The notes: generated by a model not told the origin, from the letters alone. A stretch of DNA of 64,000 nucleotides from Litchfieldella qijiaojingensis (GCF_014651875.1 NZ_BMXS01000001.1:248001-312000), one strand, 5' to 3'. Shown: positions 18,190 to 29,105, counted from the stretch's first letter. Numbers and translations are program-made.

Positions 18190-19834
18190 AGACCCGCTCC
18201 TTGAAGGGTTTCAAGCCGATGCGGCGATAGGTGTCGAGGAAGCGCTCGTCGTCGTGTCGTTGCTCGACATAGACCTGGAGCACCTTTTCGATCACGTCCG
18301 GGACGTCTTCACGATAGAAGGAGGGGCCAAGGATCTTGCCCAGCGAGGCATCGTCGGTGGAATTGCCGCCCAACGAGACCTGATAGTATTCCTCGCCTTT
18401 CTTGTCGACGCCGAGAATGCCGATATGGCCCACATGGTGGTGTCCGCAAGCGTTCATGCAGCCGGAAATATTCAAGTCCAGCGGGCCGAGATCGTAGAGG
18501 AAGTCGAGATTCTCGAAACGCTCCTGTAGCGCCTGGGCGATGGGTATCGATACCGCGTTGGCGAGGCTGCAGTAATCACCGCCGGGGCAGCAGATGATGT
18601 CGTTGAGCGTGCCGACCGTAGGGTTGGCCATACCTAGCGAATCGAGCTCCTGCCACAGGGCCTCGAGCTGGTCGACGGGCACGTCGGAAAGCACCAGGTT
18701 CTGCTCGTGAGTGACGCGTATCTCTCCGAAGCTGTATTGATCGGCAAGGTCGGCGACTGCTTCCATCTGATCTGCCGTGACGTCGCCTGGGGCATGTTCG
18801 CGCCGCTTGAGCGACAGGGTCACGGCCTTGTAGCCAGGCACCTTGTGGTCGGTGACATTGTTGGTTACGAAGCGTGCAAAGGCGCGGTTATCAGCGCGCA
18901 GGCGATCGAAGACTTCGATCGCCTGTTCAGGCACCGGCCGGCGTTCGGGTTCGGGGAAGTGGGCTCGTGCGGCGTCCACGGCGGCATGGGTCAACGTTTG
19001 CGGGCCGTCCTTGAGATGGGCCCACTCAGCCTCGACTCGACGCCGGTACTCATCGATGCCCAGTGCCTTGACCAGGATCTTGATGCGCGCCTTGAACTTG
19101 TTGTCGCGGCGGCCGAACTGGTTGTAGACCCGGACGCAGGCTTCCAGGTAAGTCAGCAGGTGCTGCCAGGGCAAGTCCTCGCGCACCACGTCGCCTATCA
19201 TCGGCGTGCGCCCCAGGCCTCCCCCTGCCAGAACCTTGACCTTGAGCTCACCGTTGTCGTCGTGCCACAACCGCAGTCCGATGTCATGTACCTGAATGGC
19301 GGCACGGTCCTGCTTGGCACCACTCACTGCGATCTTGAACTTACGCGGCAGATAGGCGAATTCCGGATGCAAGGTCGACCACTGACGGATCAGTTCGCAC
19401 CACGGGCGTGGGTCCTCGATCTCATCCTTGGCGATACCGGAGAACTGATCGCTGGTGGTATTGCGGATGCAGTTGCCACTGGTCTGGATCGCATGCATCT
19501 GCACCTTCGCCAATTCACCGAGAATGTCTGGGACATCCTCCAGCGCCGGCCAGTTCAGCTGCAGGTTCTGGCGGGTACTGAAGTGGCCGTAGCCCCGGTC
19601 GTAGCGGCGCGTGATGGCTGCCAGTGCGCGAAGCTGCTGGCTCGATAGCATGCCGTAGGGAATGGCAATGCGCAGCATGGGCGCATGTTTCTGAATATAG
19701 AGACCATTCTGCAGGCGCAGCGGTCGGAATTCGTCTTCTCCCAGGCGCCCGGCCAGATAGCGATCCATCTGATCACGGAATTGGGCAACGCGTTCATCGA
19801 CGAGCGTCTGGTCGTAGGTGTCGTACCGATACAT
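18182..19834 (-). CDS. cysI: Assimilatory sulfite/nitrite reductase hemoprotein (siroheme, 4Fe-4S)
   Basis: A 550-residue enzyme that reduces sulfite to sulfide for cysteine synthesis. The two ferredoxin-like half-domains are visible, with N-terminal substrate-pocket residues in YGHFSTRQNLQLNW (about 79-92). The siroheme/4Fe-4S cysteines lie in CCPGGDYC and SGCMNACGHHH (about 430-475). It is the first gene of the cysI-DUF934 pair. No flavoprotein subunit (cysJ) is adjacent, so electrons probably come from ferredoxin or an unlinked partner. An inverted repeat upstream may be a regulator site. Confidence 0.92.
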   Translation of the reverse strand: MYRYDTYDQTLVDERVAQFRDQMDRYLAGRLGEDEFRPLRLQNGLYIQKHAPMLRIAIPYGMLSSQQLRALAAITRRYDRGYGHFSTRQNLQLNWPALEDVPDILGELAKVQMHAIQTSGNCIRNTTSDQFSGIAKDEIEDPRPWCELIRQWSTLHPEFAYLPRKFKIAVSGAKQDRAAIQVHDIGLRLWHDDNGELKVKVLAGGGLGRTPMIGDVVREDLPWQHLLTYLEACVRVYNQFGRRDNKFKARIKILVKALGIDEYRRRVEAEWAHLKDGPQTLTHAAVDAARAHFPEPERRPVPEQAIEVFDRLRADNRAFARFVTNNVTDHKVPGYKAVTLSLKRREHAPGDVTADQMEAVADLADQYSFGEIRVTHEQNLVLSDVPVDQLEALWQELDSLGMANPTVGTLNDIICCPGGDYCSLANAVSIPIAQALQERFENLDFLYDLGPLDLNISGCMNACGHHHVGHIGILGVDKKGEEYYQVSLGGNSTDDASLGKILGPSFYREDVPDVIEKVLQVYVEQRHDDERFLDTYRRIGLKPFKERVYA

Positions 19835-19901
19835 TCAGGCGTGTCCTGCTAGTCAGGGCGAATGAAGGAAATAGGCCGAGATAGGACCTTACTCCTCTTT
19901 G

Positions 19902-19934
19902 TTTATTCTATGAAAGAATAAATGATCATAGAAT
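19902..19934. promoter_or_regulatory. AT-rich inverted repeats upstream of cysI
   Basis: ATTCTATGA (19905-19913) is mirrored by TCATAGAAT (19926-19934) with a 12-base gap. TTTATTC (19902-19908) and GAATAAA (19916-19922) form a second inverted repeat inside it. The site is about 70-100 bases upstream of the cysI start, a plausible place for CysB or another LysR-type activator. Binding is inferred. Confidence 0.45.
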
Positions 19935-19957
19935 TTTATTAAAGGGTTATTAGAACG

Positions 19958-21937
19958 TCAGGGAGGTGCCGGGCAGTCGATCCCATTCGTCATGCGAGCC
20001 TGAAAATGTTCCAGGGACATGGGCTTTCCGAAATGATAACCCTGCAGGTAGTCGGCGCCGAGATGCCAGCACTTATCGGCTTGGTCGGATGACTCGACCC
20101 CCTCCACGGTGACGGCGAGGTCAAGGGCATGTCCCATTTCGACGATAGCGCCGACCAACAAGGTGTGCTCTTGATTATGGGTTAGTTCACGAACGAAACT
20201 GCGATCGACCTTGATGGTATCGAAGGGCAGGTGTTGCAGATAACTGAGCGAGGAGAAGCCGGTACCGAAATCATCGAGGGCGAGTCGACAACCGAGCGAT
20301 CGAATGGCATGGAACTGGTCGAGAATCGCCTGACTGGATTCCAGCATCAGGTTCTCGGTGACTTCGAGAATGATACGGTCGGCGGGGACAGCGTGGCGGG
20401 CTAGCGTATCGGTCAGTCGCTCGACCAACCCTCCGTCATGGAATTCCCGCACCGAGATATTGAAGGACAGCGTCAGGTGCCGATGCCCCTGTTCATGGAT
20501 GGCGGCCAACCAGCTCAGGCCTCGCTCGAGTACCCATTGCCCTATGGGGATGATCAAGCCGGATTCCTCGGCCACGGGGATGAAGGTCTGGGGTGAAAGT
20601 TCGCCGCGGGTGGGGTGCTCGATACGTACCAGCGTCTCGGCCCCACTGATGGTCGTTCCATCACGAGCGACGATGGGTTGAAGTGCCAGACGCAGACCGT
20701 CGTGATGCAGTGCGTGATGCAGGTCGCGTTCCAGGGCAATCATCTCGCTGGCCGGGAGCCGCGCTGTGGTGGGACGATAAAGACGGTAATCGCCACGCCC
20801 GTGTTCCTTGCCTTGGTGCAGGGCCTGTTCCACGCACTTGAGAAGGCTTTCCGATGTATCGGCGTGCAGTGGAAAGAGTGCGCCACCGATGCTGAAGGCC
20901 ATGAACAACTCCTCGCCGAACACCGGCATGGGAGCGCGCATTTCTCGCTGCAGACGGCGTACTTCCTGCGCTAGGCGAGGGATGTCGGCGTCGGCGTATA
21001 CGAGGGCGAACTCATCGCCGCCGAGACGCGCCGGCGGAAGTGCGGTACGGCCTTCGGAAATACCGGTGAGGCGTTGCGCGACATCGCGCAACACCCCGTT
21101 CCCCGTATCCTGGCCGAAGCTCTCGTTGATCCAGCGGAAGTGGTTGATGTCCAGGTGCAGGATACCCAAGGAGCGCCCTGGGTTGGTCTCGAGCCACGTG
21201 CAAAGGGCCTCCTGGAAGCCGATGCGATTGGGTAGCGAGGTCAAGCTGTCGCGTCGTGCTTGCTGGGCAATTTCATAATGGGCCTGGTCGAGTTGTTCAC
21301 CCAGTGCATTGAAGGCTTTCAATGCCTGTCCGACTTCGCCGGGCGCCTGTGTGGCCACCGGCGAAAACCCTTGTCCGGCACGTAGCGCCCGCAGGGTGTC
21401 GAGGATCGCGTTGAGCGGGGCGATCACATGCCGACGGTTGAAGCCCAGCGTCCACCAGGAAACGGCAACAACCATCAAGCCCACGGCCAACAGGGTGTAG
21501 AGCACCGACCACAGGATCTGAGTGGCCAGTCGCTGACGCGTGAACGCCAGCTCGATGCTGCCGACGACGCGTCGGTTATGCGCATCCTCGAAGACGATCG
21601 GTTCGGAGTGTACCTGCAAGCCACCAAGCCGGTGATTGTCGTGTCGCGCGTGCAGCAAACCGCCATCGCTGTCGTGGATCGAGACTCTGGCCACATCCGG
21701 ATCGGCCAGCAAGGTGTCGACGAGGTTGGTGATACTTTCCTCGTCGAACTGCGACACGGGGGATGCCAGCAAGGTGGCCCCGATATGCAACAATTCGACT
21801 TCCTTGCGCGCCAGTTCTGCTTCGAAACGGTATTGCAGATGCCAGGCATTGATCAGGCCTAGCAACAAGCTGACCACAAGCCCCAACGGAATGATGCGTT
21901 GCAGGAACAGGCGATTCAAAGAGGGGTGGCGGCTCAT
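19958..21937 (-). CDS. Membrane GGDEF/EAL protein, probable cyclic-di-GMP turnover enzyme
   Basis: This product of about 659 residues has a membrane helix at about 12-32, a periplasmic region of about 130 residues, a second helix at about 170-190, an HAMP-like linker, a GGDEF domain with an intact RLGGDEFAL, and an EAL domain with the signature as GAETLVR. Phosphodiesterase residues are kept: DDFGTGFSSLSYL, IKVDRSFV, VEGVE and QGYHFGKPM. Both making and breaking c-di-GMP are possible. ATG 21937 has GGAG eight bases upstream; the frame is open to 22222 but the extra part is not family-like. Confidence 0.85.
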   Translation of the reverse strand: MSRHPSLNRLFLQRIIPLGLVVSLLLGLINAWHLQYRFEAELARKEVELLHIGATLLASPVSQFDEESITNLVDTLLADPDVARVSIHDSDGGLLHARHDNHRLGGLQVHSEPIVFEDAHNRRVVGSIELAFTRQRLATQILWSVLYTLLAVGLMVVAVSWWTLGFNRRHVIAPLNAILDTLRALRAGQGFSPVATQAPGEVGQALKAFNALGEQLDQAHYEIAQQARRDSLTSLPNRIGFQEALCTWLETNPGRSLGILHLDINHFRWINESFGQDTGNGVLRDVAQRLTGISEGRTALPPARLGGDEFALVYADADIPRLAQEVRRLQREMRAPMPVFGEELFMAFSIGGALFPLHADTSESLLKCVEQALHQGKEHGRGDYRLYRPTTARLPASEMIALERDLHHALHHDGLRLALQPIVARDGTTISGAETLVRIEHPTRGELSPQTFIPVAEESGLIIPIGQWVLERGLSWLAAIHEQGHRHLTLSFNISVREFHDGGLVERLTDTLARHAVPADRIILEVTENLMLESSQAILDQFHAIRSLGCRLALDDFGTGFSSLSYLQHLPFDTIKVDRSFVRELTHNQEHTLLVGAIVEMGHALDLAVTVEGVESSDQADKCWHLGADYLQGYHFGKPMSLEHFQARMTNGIDCPAPP

Positions 21938-22065
21938 CGGTCGTTCTCCGCCGGTACCTGCCAAAAGTGCGTGAATAGCGGTCTCAGCACTGAATTCGGC
22001 AGGTACACGACAGGCAGGGGCATGGCAACGGTCTCCTGAGTGACCAAGGAGGCGAGACTGATACG

Positions 22066-23394
22066 TTAGAGTACCAGACGTTGCCAGCGACGGCGCTGCC
22101 AAATCACCGCGAACCACAAGGAGTTCAGACATCGATACCCCAACTGGATCCACCAGATTCCGATCAGCCCATGATCCAGCACGACGCCGACCCACCAGGC
22201 CAATGGTAGGAAGACCAGCCACTGCATGGTCAGCGTCGTGGTCATGACGGTACGATTGGCACCGGCCCCGAGAAGTGCCTGACCGAGTACCAGAGCGGCG
22301 GCATCGAGCACGATCATCACGGCGGTGAGCTGTAGGGGGATCCGCCCCATCTCGATCAGGTCGGTATCATGCAGGAACAGGCCGAGGACCAAGTCGGGAA
22401 TGAACATCATTGGCAGAGCCAACAGCCCTAGGCAAGCCCAGGCCACGCGCACCACCTCCCAGCCCCAACGATGGGCATCGCCATGCGCGTCGCGCCCCAT
22501 CGCCTGTCCTACCAGGCTCATGGCGGCAAGACCCAGACCGACACCAGGCAGGATCAGGAACAGCGACAGGTTGACCAGTACATGTCCCACCGCCACGCTG
22601 GCGGTATCGAGTTGCCCCAGTATCCAGAACAGCACGGCGTATCCAGCAGCGAACCAGGTCTGCTGAAAGGAATGAGGGGCTGCCAGCTTCAGGGTGGTGA
22701 CGAAGGTCTCGCGGCGGGGCAGGCGCATCAGAAAGCCGCTGCTGGCCGCACCCTTGATACTGAATAGCGACCAGATGGCAAGCCCCACGAACAACGACAA
22801 GGTTGTGCCGGCACCAGCTCCCGCGGCACCCATCTCCGGCAGGCCGACATAGCCGAAGATCAGGCCGATGCTGGCCAGGACGTTGATAACGTGCATGACC
22901 AGGATGATGCGCAGATAGACGCCAGTTTGCTGAATGCCATTCCAATAACCGCGAAAGCAGAAGATCATCGCTACGGGAATCAGTCCGGCAACACGCCAGC
23001 GAAAATACTCGACCGCTACCTGGTTGACCCCCAGGTTCTGATTGATCAGCCACATCAACCGTGGTGCTTGCCATAGGCATAACACCATCAGCGGCAGTGC
23101 CACTGCGAAAGCAATTATCAGCCCGGCGTTCAAAGCGACTGCCCGGCGGTGCCAGGCCTGTTCCCCGTGGCGCCTTGCGGTCTGTGCCTGCACTCCCGAC
23201 GACAGTCCGAAGACCATGGCGGTGATCAAGAACATGGCATAGCTGCCTATTCCCACGCCTGCCAGAGCGATTTCGCCCAGTGAGCCAACCAGTGCGGCAT
23301 CGACCAGGTTGAGCAGGCTCTGGGAGAGCATGCCGGCGATGATCGGCAAAGCCAGTTTCAGGATGATGTCGCGGCGAGAGCGCTCAGGCAGCAT
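22066..23394 (-). CDS. MATE-family multidrug/cation antiporter
   Basis: A 442-residue inner-membrane protein with about 12 helices in two related halves. LALPIIAGMLSQSLLNLVDA near the N-terminus and LAAPHSFQQTWF at the start of the second half are typical of the MATE/NorM group, which exports drugs or metabolites using Na+ or H+. The start is the ATG at 23394. A frame open to 23448 is not needed. The substrate is unknown. It lies 68 bases downstream of metH on the same strand. Confidence 0.85.
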   Translation of the reverse strand: MLPERSRRDIILKLALPIIAGMLSQSLLNLVDAALVGSLGEIALAGVGIGSYAMFLITAMVFGLSSGVQAQTARRHGEQAWHRRAVALNAGLIIAFAVALPLMVLCLWQAPRLMWLINQNLGVNQVAVEYFRWRVAGLIPVAMIFCFRGYWNGIQQTGVYLRIILVMHVINVLASIGLIFGYVGLPEMGAAGAGAGTTLSLFVGLAIWSLFSIKGAASSGFLMRLPRRETFVTTLKLAAPHSFQQTWFAAGYAVLFWILGQLDTASVAVGHVLVNLSLFLILPGVGLGLAAMSLVGQAMGRDAHGDAHRWGWEVVRVAWACLGLLALPMMFIPDLVLGLFLHDTDLIEMGRIPLQLTAVMIVLDAAALVLGQALLGAGANRTVMTTTLTMQWLVFLPLAWWVGVVLDHGLIGIWWIQLGYRCLNSLWFAVIWQRRRWQRLVL

Positions 23395-23462
23395 GCCGTG
23401 TTCCAGTAAGTGGGCCCAGGGCCCCGCGCATTTGCCCGGGACCCACAAGATTGAAAGGCAGT

Positions 23463-26400
23463 TCAGTCGGGATCGTACGAAAGTACTGGTGATAGCCAGC
23501 GCTCAAGCTCGCTCAGCGACATGCCTTTGCGCTCAGCCAACACCTCGACTTGATCACGCGTGATCTTGCCGGTGGAGAAGTATTTCGATTGCGGATGCGA
23601 GAAGTACCAGCCGGATACCGCGGCGGCGGGCCACATGGCATAGCTTTCGGTGAGCGTGAGCCCAGAGTTGCGTTCAGCCTCCAGCAAGCGGAACAGGGTG
23701 GCCTTCTCGGTGTGGTCGGGGCAGGCCGGGTAACCGGGAGCTGGTCGAATGCCTTGATATTTCTCGGCGATCAGCGCCTCGTTATCGAGGTGTTCCTCGG
23801 GAACATAGCCCCAGAACTCCTTGCGCACCCGCTCGTGCATGCGTTCGGCGAAGGCTTCGGCGAGACGGTCGGTCAGCGCCTGGACCATGATGGCGTTGTA
23901 GTCGTCGCCGGCGGCTTCGTAGCGCTTCGTAAGCTCCGCGACGCCATGCCCGGCAGTGACCGCGAATCCGCCGATCCAGTCGGGCTTGCCGCTCGACTTG
24001 GGTGCAACGAAGTCGGTCAGGCTGTAACAGGTGCCGTCGCGATTCTTGGTCATCTGCTGGCGGATATGATGCAACCGCTCGATGACCCGGGTCCGAGATT
24101 CATCGGCATAGACCTCGATCACGTCGTCATCGACACTGTTGGCCGGCCACAGGCCGATCACGCCACGTGCCGTGATGCGTTTCTCGTCGATCAGCTTGCG
24201 CAGCATCGCCTGTGCATCGGCGAACAGGTTGCGTGCCGCCTCGCCGACCACCTTGTCGTCGAGGATCTTGGGGTACTTGCCGGCCAGTTGCCAGCTCATG
24301 AAGAAGGGTGTCCAGTCGATGCGCTCGACCAATTCTTCGAGGTCATAGTCGTCGAAGACCTTGAGTCCGGAGATCGATGGGGCCGGTGGCGTATAGGAGG
24401 CCCAGTCGGTGCGGAACTTGCGCTTGCAGGCCTCGACATAGGACAGATCGGCGGCCTTGGGGCGACGCTTGGCATTGCGTTCGCGGACCACCTCGTAGTC
24501 CTCGCGGACTTCGGCCACGTAGGCCTCCTTGAGACCAGGCGAGAGCAGGCGGCCAGCCACGCCCACCGCGCGTGAGGCATCGGTGACATAGATCACCGGA
24601 TGCTCGTACTGCGGCTCGATCTTCACGGCAGTGTGGGCCTTTGAGGTGGTGGCGCCACCGATCAACAGTGGGATGTCGAAGCCCTGACGCTGCATCTCCT
24701 TGGCCACGTGGACCATCTCGTCGAGCGATGGCGTGATCAGCCCGGAGAGGCCGATGATATCGGCCTTCTCGTCACGTGCCGTCTGCAGGATCTTCTCGGC
24801 GGGCACCATCACGCCCAGGTCGACGACGTCATAGTTGTTGCACTGCAGGACCACGCCGACGATGTTCTTGCCGATATCGTGGACGTCGCCCTTGACCGTG
24901 GCCATGACGATCTTGCCCTTGGCCTGGGTGTCCTCGGTCTTCTCCGCCTCGATGTAGGGAATCAGATAGGCCACCGCCTGCTTCATGACTCGCGCCGACT
25001 TGACCACCTGGGGCAGGAACATCTTGCCGGCGCCGAACAGGTCGCCTACCACGTTCATGCCATCCATTAGCGGGCCCTCGATGACCTCGATGGGGCGCGT
25101 GGCACGCTGCCTGGCAAGTTCGGTATCTTCCTCGATATAGGCGGTGACCCCCTTGACCAGGGCGTGCTCGATACGCTTCTCGACCTCCCAACTACGCCAC
25201 TCGAGGTCCTCCTTCTTGGCTTCGCCACTGCCATCGCCCTTGTACTTGTCGGCGATCTCCAGCAACCGTTCGGTACCGTCGTCGCGGCGGTTGAGTACCA
25301 CGTCCTCCACGGCGTCACGCAGTTCCGCGGGCAGGTCGTCGTAGACCGCCAACTGTCCGGCATTGACAATACCCATGGTCAGGCCGGCGCGAATGGCATG
25401 GTAGAGGAATACCGAGTGGATCGCCTCGCGCACCGGGTTGTTGCCGCGAAACGAAAACGACACATTGGACACGCCGCCTGACACCAAGGCGTGGGGCAGG
25501 TGCTCACGGACCCACTGGGTGGCCTCGATGAAGTCCACCGCGTAGTTGTTATGCTCCTCGATGCCGGTGGCGATGGCGAAGATATTGGGGTCGAAGATGA
25601 TGTCTTCCGGCGGAAAGCCGATCTCGTCGACCAGCAGTCGATAGGCGCGTTCGCAGATTTCGGTCTTGCGCGCGAAGGTATCCGCCTGGCCCTCTTCGTC
25701 GAAGGCCATCACCACCACGGCGGCACCGAAGCGCCGACATTTGGTAGCCTGCTCGCGAAAGGCGGCTTCGCCTTCCTTCATCGAGATGGAATTGACGACC
25801 GCCTTGCCCTGCACGCACTTGAGCCCGGCCTCGATGATCTCCCACTTGGAGGAGTCGATCATGATCGGCACCCGCGAGATATCCGGCTCGCCGGCGATCA
25901 GGTTGAGGAAACGCACCATGGCTTCCTGGGACTCGAGCATCCCTTCGTCCATGTTGATATCGATGATCTGGGCGCCGTTCTCCACCTGTTCGAGCGCTAC
26001 TTCCAGGGCGGTGGTGAAGTCCTCCTCGACGATCAGCCGCTTGAAGCGGGCCGAGCCGGTCACGTTGGTGCGTTCGCCGACGTTGACGAACAACGAGTCG
26101 GCCTCGATGTTGAAGGGCTCGAGTCCCGACAGGCGGCACGCACGTGGACGTTCGGGCACCGCGCGTGGCGTGGTGTTGGCCACCGCGTCGGCGATCGCCT
26201 GAATGTGTTCGGGGGTGCTGCCGCAGCAGCCACCGATGATATTGACCAGACCGCTTTGAGCGAACTCAGCGACGATGGCAGCCATTTCCTCCGGGGTCTG
26301 GTCATACTCGCCGAATTCGTTGGGGAGGCCGGCATTGGGATGCGCCGAGACGAAGGTGTCTGCCTTGTTGGACAGTTCCTCGAGGTAGGGGCGCAGTTCC

Positions 26401-27176
26401 TCGGCACCCAGCGCACAGTTGAGGCCGATGGACAAGGGCTGAGCATGCCGCACCGAGTTCCAGAAAGCCTCGGTGGTCTGGCCGGAGAGTGTACGGCCGG
26501 AAGCGTCGGTGATGGTGCCGGAGATCATCACCGGCAGGCGCTCGCCGTGTGCCTCGAACAGCTCTTCCAAGGCGTAGATGGCGGCCTTGGCGTTGAGCGT
26601 ATCGAAGATGGTCTCGATCAGGATCAGGTCCGCGCCGCCCTCGACCAGCGCTTCGGCGGCCTCGTAATAGTTCTCGCGCAGCTCGTCGAAGGTCACGTTG
26701 CGCTTGGCGGGGTCGTTGACGTCCGGTGACAGCGAAGCGGTGCGCGAAGTGGGGCCCAGGACCCCGGCGACATAGCGCGGTATGCCGGTTTCCCTGGCAA
26801 CCTCGTCGCAGACCTCGCGGGCCAGGCGTGCCGACTCGCGATTGAGTTCGGGCACCAGCTCCTGCATGCCGTAGTCGGACTGGGACAGCCGGGTACTGTT
26901 GAAGGTATTGGTCTCGACAATATCGGCGCCGGCCAGCAGGTAATCGCGATGAATATCGCGCACCACGTCGGGCCGAGTCAGCGCCAGCAGGTCGTTATTA
27001 CCCTTGAGTTCCGACGGCCAGTTCCGGAAGCGCTCGCCACGAAAGTCGTCCTCGTCGAGTTTGGCGTTCTGTAACATGGTGCCCATACCGCCATCCAGGA
27101 TCAGGATGCGGCCGTTGAGTCGCTCGATGAGAGAGGCTGTCAGGGGAGTCGGGGCAGCGGCCATGGTCAGGGTCAT
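23463..27176 (-). CDS. metH: Cobalamin-dependent methionine synthase
   Basis: MetH transfers a methyl group from 5-methyltetrahydrofolate through cobalamin to homocysteine. All four modules are present: homocysteine/zinc domain ([10 protein letters not shown] at about 25, [10 protein letters not shown] at about 315), pterin domain ([13 protein letters not shown] at about 370), B12 domain with DVHDIGKN supplying the cobalt-ligating His (about 770), and the SAM-dependent activation domain ([12 protein letters not shown] near 1170). The length of about 1237 residues is normal. The start is uncertain between ATG 27176 and 27164. I saw no riboswitch in the short divergent region before nfuA. Confidence 0.95.
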   Translation of the reverse strand: MTLTMAAAPTPLTASLIERLNGRILILDGGMGTMLQNAKLDEDDFRGERFRNWPSELKGNNDLLALTRPDVVRDIHRDYLLAGADIVETNTFNSTRLSQSDYGMQELVPELNRESARLAREVCDEVARETGIPRYVAGVLGPTSRTASLSPDVNDPAKRNVTFDELRENYYEAAEALVEGGADLILIETIFDTLNAKAAIYALEELFEAHGERLPVMISGTITDASGRTLSGQTTEAFWNSVRHAQPLSIGLNCALGAEELRPYLEELSNKADTFVSAHPNAGLPNEFGEYDQTPEEMAAIVAEFAQSGLVNIIGGCCGSTPEHIQAIADAVANTTPRAVPERPRACRLSGLEPFNIEADSLFVNVGERTNVTGSARFKRLIVEEDFTTALEVALEQVENGAQIIDINMDEGMLESQEAMVRFLNLIAGEPDISRVPIMIDSSKWEIIEAGLKCVQGKAVVNSISMKEGEAAFREQATKCRRFGAAVVVMAFDEEGQADTFARKTEICERAYRLLVDEIGFPPEDIIFDPNIFAIATGIEEHNNYAVDFIEATQWVREHLPHALVSGGVSNVSFSFRGNNPVREAIHSVFLYHAIRAGLTMGIVNAGQLAVYDDLPAELRDAVEDVVLNRRDDGTERLLEIADKYKGDGSGEAKKEDLEWRSWEVEKRIEHALVKGVTAYIEEDTELARQRATRPIEVIEGPLMDGMNVVGDLFGAGKMFLPQVVKSARVMKQAVAYLIPYIEAEKTEDTQAKGKIVMATVKGDVHDIGKNIVGVVLQCNNYDVVDLGVMVPAEKILQTARDEKADIIGLSGLITPSLDEMVHVAKEMQRQGFDIPLLIGGATTSKAHTAVKIEPQYEHPVIYVTDASRAVGVAGRLLSPGLKEAYVAEVREDYEVVRERNAKRRPKAADLSYVEACKRKFRTDWASYTPPAPSISGLKVFDDYDLEELVERIDWTPFFMSWQLAGKYPKILDDKVVGEAARNLFADAQAMLRKLIDEKRITARGVIGLWPANSVDDDVIEVYADESRTRVIERLHHIRQQMTKNRDGTCYSLTDFVAPKSSGKPDWIGGFAVTAGHGVAELTKRYEAAGDDYNAIMVQALTDRLAEAFAERMHERVRKEFWGYVPEEHLDNEALIAEKYQGIRPAPGYPACPDHTEKATLFRLLEAERNSGLTLTESYAMWPAAAVSGWYFSHPQSKYFSTGKITRDQVEVLAERKGMSLSELERWLSPVLSYDPD

Positions 27177-27371
27177 TCTCCAAGCGTCGTTAAGGGCGTC
27201 TCGCGCGCGTCGCGCGCGTGCCTCGTTTTGTTGGCCGTACATGGTACCAGAAAGCCCAGCAGGCAGGGCAGTCGCGACAACAAAACCCAGTATTTCACTC
27301 GGGATTGTGTCGACGGACGCTTTTCCTTACCATGGGAGGAAATATCGTCATTGCGTCAGGATTTCCGCAAC

Positions 27372-27962
27372 ATGAGCCAACCTATCCAGATTACTGACAG
27401 TGCCCAGGACTACCTCGCCGAACTGCTCGAGAAGCAGAACGTCGAGGGCATTGCGGTGCGCATCTTCATCACTCAGCCGGGCACGCCTTATGCCGAGACC
27501 TGCCTGGCCTACTGCCGCCCCGGTGAGGAAGAGCCCAGCGACGAAAAACTCGAGCTCGAGAAGATCGCCGTCTTCCTCGATAAGCACAGCGTGCCCTTCC
27601 TCGAAGAAGCCGTGGTCGACTTCAATGTCGATCGCATGGGCGGGCAACTGACCATCAAGGCACCTAATGCCAAGATGCCCAAGGTCAACGCCGATAGCCC
27701 GCTCGAGGATCGCGTCAACTATGTGCTCTACAGCGAGATCAACCCTGGCTTGGCGGCTCATGGCGGCGAGATCAAACTAATCCAGCTCACCGACGAGAAC
27801 GTGGCGGTACTGCAGTTCGGTGGGGGCTGCCAAGGCTGCGCCGCAGTCGACCTGACCCTGAAGCAAGGCGTTGAGCGGACGCTGATGGAGCGAATTCCCG
27901 AACTGGCCGGCATTCGCGATGTGACTGACCACTCCGACACCAGTCAGGCCTATTACCGCTGA
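27372..27962 (+). CDS. nfuA: Fe-S cluster carrier NfuA
   Basis: A 196-residue protein with an N-terminal degenerate A-type carrier domain (about 1-95) and a C-terminal Nfu domain with the cluster-binding CxxC in [11 protein letters not shown] (about 157). It delivers 4Fe-4S clusters to client enzymes under oxidative stress or iron shortage. The frame is open from 27228, but [12 protein letters not shown] at ATG 27372 is the family N-terminus. It is divergent from metH and followed by a hairpin. Confidence 0.93.
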   Translation: MSQPIQITDSAQDYLAELLEKQNVEGIAVRIFITQPGTPYAETCLAYCRPGEEEPSDEKLELEKIAVFLDKHSVPFLEEAVVDFNVDRMGGQLTIKAPNAKMPKVNADSPLEDRVNYVLYSEINPGLAAHGGEIKLIQLTDENVAVLQFGGGCQGCAAVDLTLKQGVERTLMERIPELAGIRDVTDHSDTSQAYYR

Positions 27963-27989
27963 CCACGCCGCTATCTCGCTTTATTTACC

Positions 27990-28019
27990 CCAAGGGCCAC
28001 CTATCGCGGTGGCCCTTGG
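27990..28019. terminator. Hairpin shared by convergent nfuA and kfrA-like gene
   Basis: CCAAGGGCCACC at 27990-28001 and its exact complement at 28008-28019, with a TATCGC loop. The stem is strong, the T run is weak, and it lies between two convergent genes. Confidence 0.7.
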
Positions 28020-28032
28020 CGGTTTGGGGTGT

Positions 28033-28998
28033 TCAATAAACGAAAGGCGGCAGTGGCACCTTGGCCAGCCTCGCCTCGGCCTGTTCGAGCTGTTCGTGTA
28101 GGCGCTCTGCCGTGCGGGTCTTTTCCGTAAGCGCGTCCTCGAGCTTGGCCTGTTCGCGCTGCAGATCCTGCACGCGATCCTGGTGATGCTGCAACTCCCG
28201 TGCTTGTTCCTGACGCTTCCGCTCTTCCTCGGTGAGGCGCTGGCGTAGTGCCTGCAGTTCCTGGTCACGCTCGACGACGCGCTTCTCCCATTGAGACTCG
28301 CGCCGAGTGTGTTGCTTGTCTGCCGCCTGGCGTTCCTGGCGAGCGGCGTCGAGCAGGGCCATCAGTCGCGATTCCGCGGCTTCGTGGCGCTGTTCTTCCT
28401 GGTCGAGCTGGCTTTGGTGCTGCTTCTCGAGTTCTCGCAGCGCTTGCTGATGGTCGGCGGCCTGGCGTTCGTTACGCTCCTGAAGCTGGTGGAGCTGCTC
28501 CTTCAGCTTGGTGATGCGTTCCTGCCACTGAGCTTCCTGGCTGGCCATGGCATCACGCTCGGCTTCCGCTCGTGCCAGTTGCGCTCCGCGTTCCTCGAGT
28601 CGCGCTTGAACCTGTGCCAGATGATCGGCGAGGGCGCTTTCACGCTGTCTGGCGTCCTCGGCCTGACGAGTGGCCGACATTGCCTCTTCGCGAGCTTCCT
28701 CCACACGACGATCGGCTTCCTCACGATAGTGCGCCAAGCCTTCGGCAGCGATTTCCTGTGCTCTGGCCCAGAGTTCCTGGGTCAGGGTCTGCAGGGTTTC
28801 GGGCAAGGCTTGAGGCGGAGGGGCATCGCGATTCTGCTCGCGCTGAATTCGCCACTCCCGCAGATGGTCGCTGATGGTCGTGAAACTGCCCGTGCCGAGT
28901 ATTTCCCGCACTTTCTGCACGCTAGGCGCGTCACCGCGTTGAAGCAGGGTGCCGATCGCCCGTTGCACATCCTCGTATTGCACTCCTGTGCGTGCCAT
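28033..28998 (-). CDS. KfrA-type DNA-binding coiled-coil protein
   Basis: A 321-residue protein with a KfrA_N-type DNA-binding domain (about 5-95; DVQRAIGTLLQRGDAPSVQK and TTISDHLREWR) followed by about 210 residues of almost pure coiled coil rich in Gln, Glu, Arg and Ala. KfrA proteins were described on plasmids such as RK2, where they repress themselves and support stable maintenance. Here the gene is chromosomal and divergent from a tyrosine recombinase. GAGGAG six bases before ATG 28998 fixes the start; the longer frame to 29892 is antisense to the recombinase. A perfect palindrome lies 93 bases upstream. Confidence 0.8.
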   Translation of the reverse strand: MARTGVQYEDVQRAIGTLLQRGDAPSVQKVREILGTGSFTTISDHLREWRIQREQNRDAPPPQALPETLQTLTQELWARAQEIAAEGLAHYREEADRRVEEAREEAMSATRQAEDARQRESALADHLAQVQARLEERGAQLARAEAERDAMASQEAQWQERITKLKEQLHQLQERNERQAADHQQALRELEKQHQSQLDQEEQRHEAAESRLMALLDAARQERQAADKQHTRRESQWEKRVVERDQELQALRQRLTEEERKRQEQARELQHHQDRVQDLQREQAKLEDALTEKTRTAERLHEQLEQAEARLAKVPLPPFVY

Positions 28999-29090
28999 CT
29001 CGTTCTCCTCGGTCGAATTTCTTGCCGGGCACAGAGCCTGAATGATCCCAGCATAGCGGCATCTCGGAAAGGAATAAAGATTATTACATT

Positions 29091-29105
29091 TTACGTAATA
29101 CGTAA
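29091..29105. promoter_or_regulatory. Perfect palindrome TTACGTA-A-TACGTAA, candidate KfrA operator
   Basis: Seven-base arms around a single central A lie in an AT-rich 242-base divergent region between the kfrA-like gene and the recombinase, where one site could control both. An extra TTAC half-site lies just left of it. That KfrA-type proteins bind palindromic operators near their own promoters is known from plasmids; use here is inferred. Confidence 0.5.

Noticed and set aside
25491-26729. 412-codon open frame on the plus strand
   Set aside because: It is fully antisense to metH, is rich in Val, Gly and His as expected for a mirrored frame of a high-G+C gene, and has no ribosome-binding site or domain.
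27177-27371. SAM or cobalamin riboswitch in front of metH
   Set aside because: The gap is short and I could not see the conserved box or core helices of those riboswitches.
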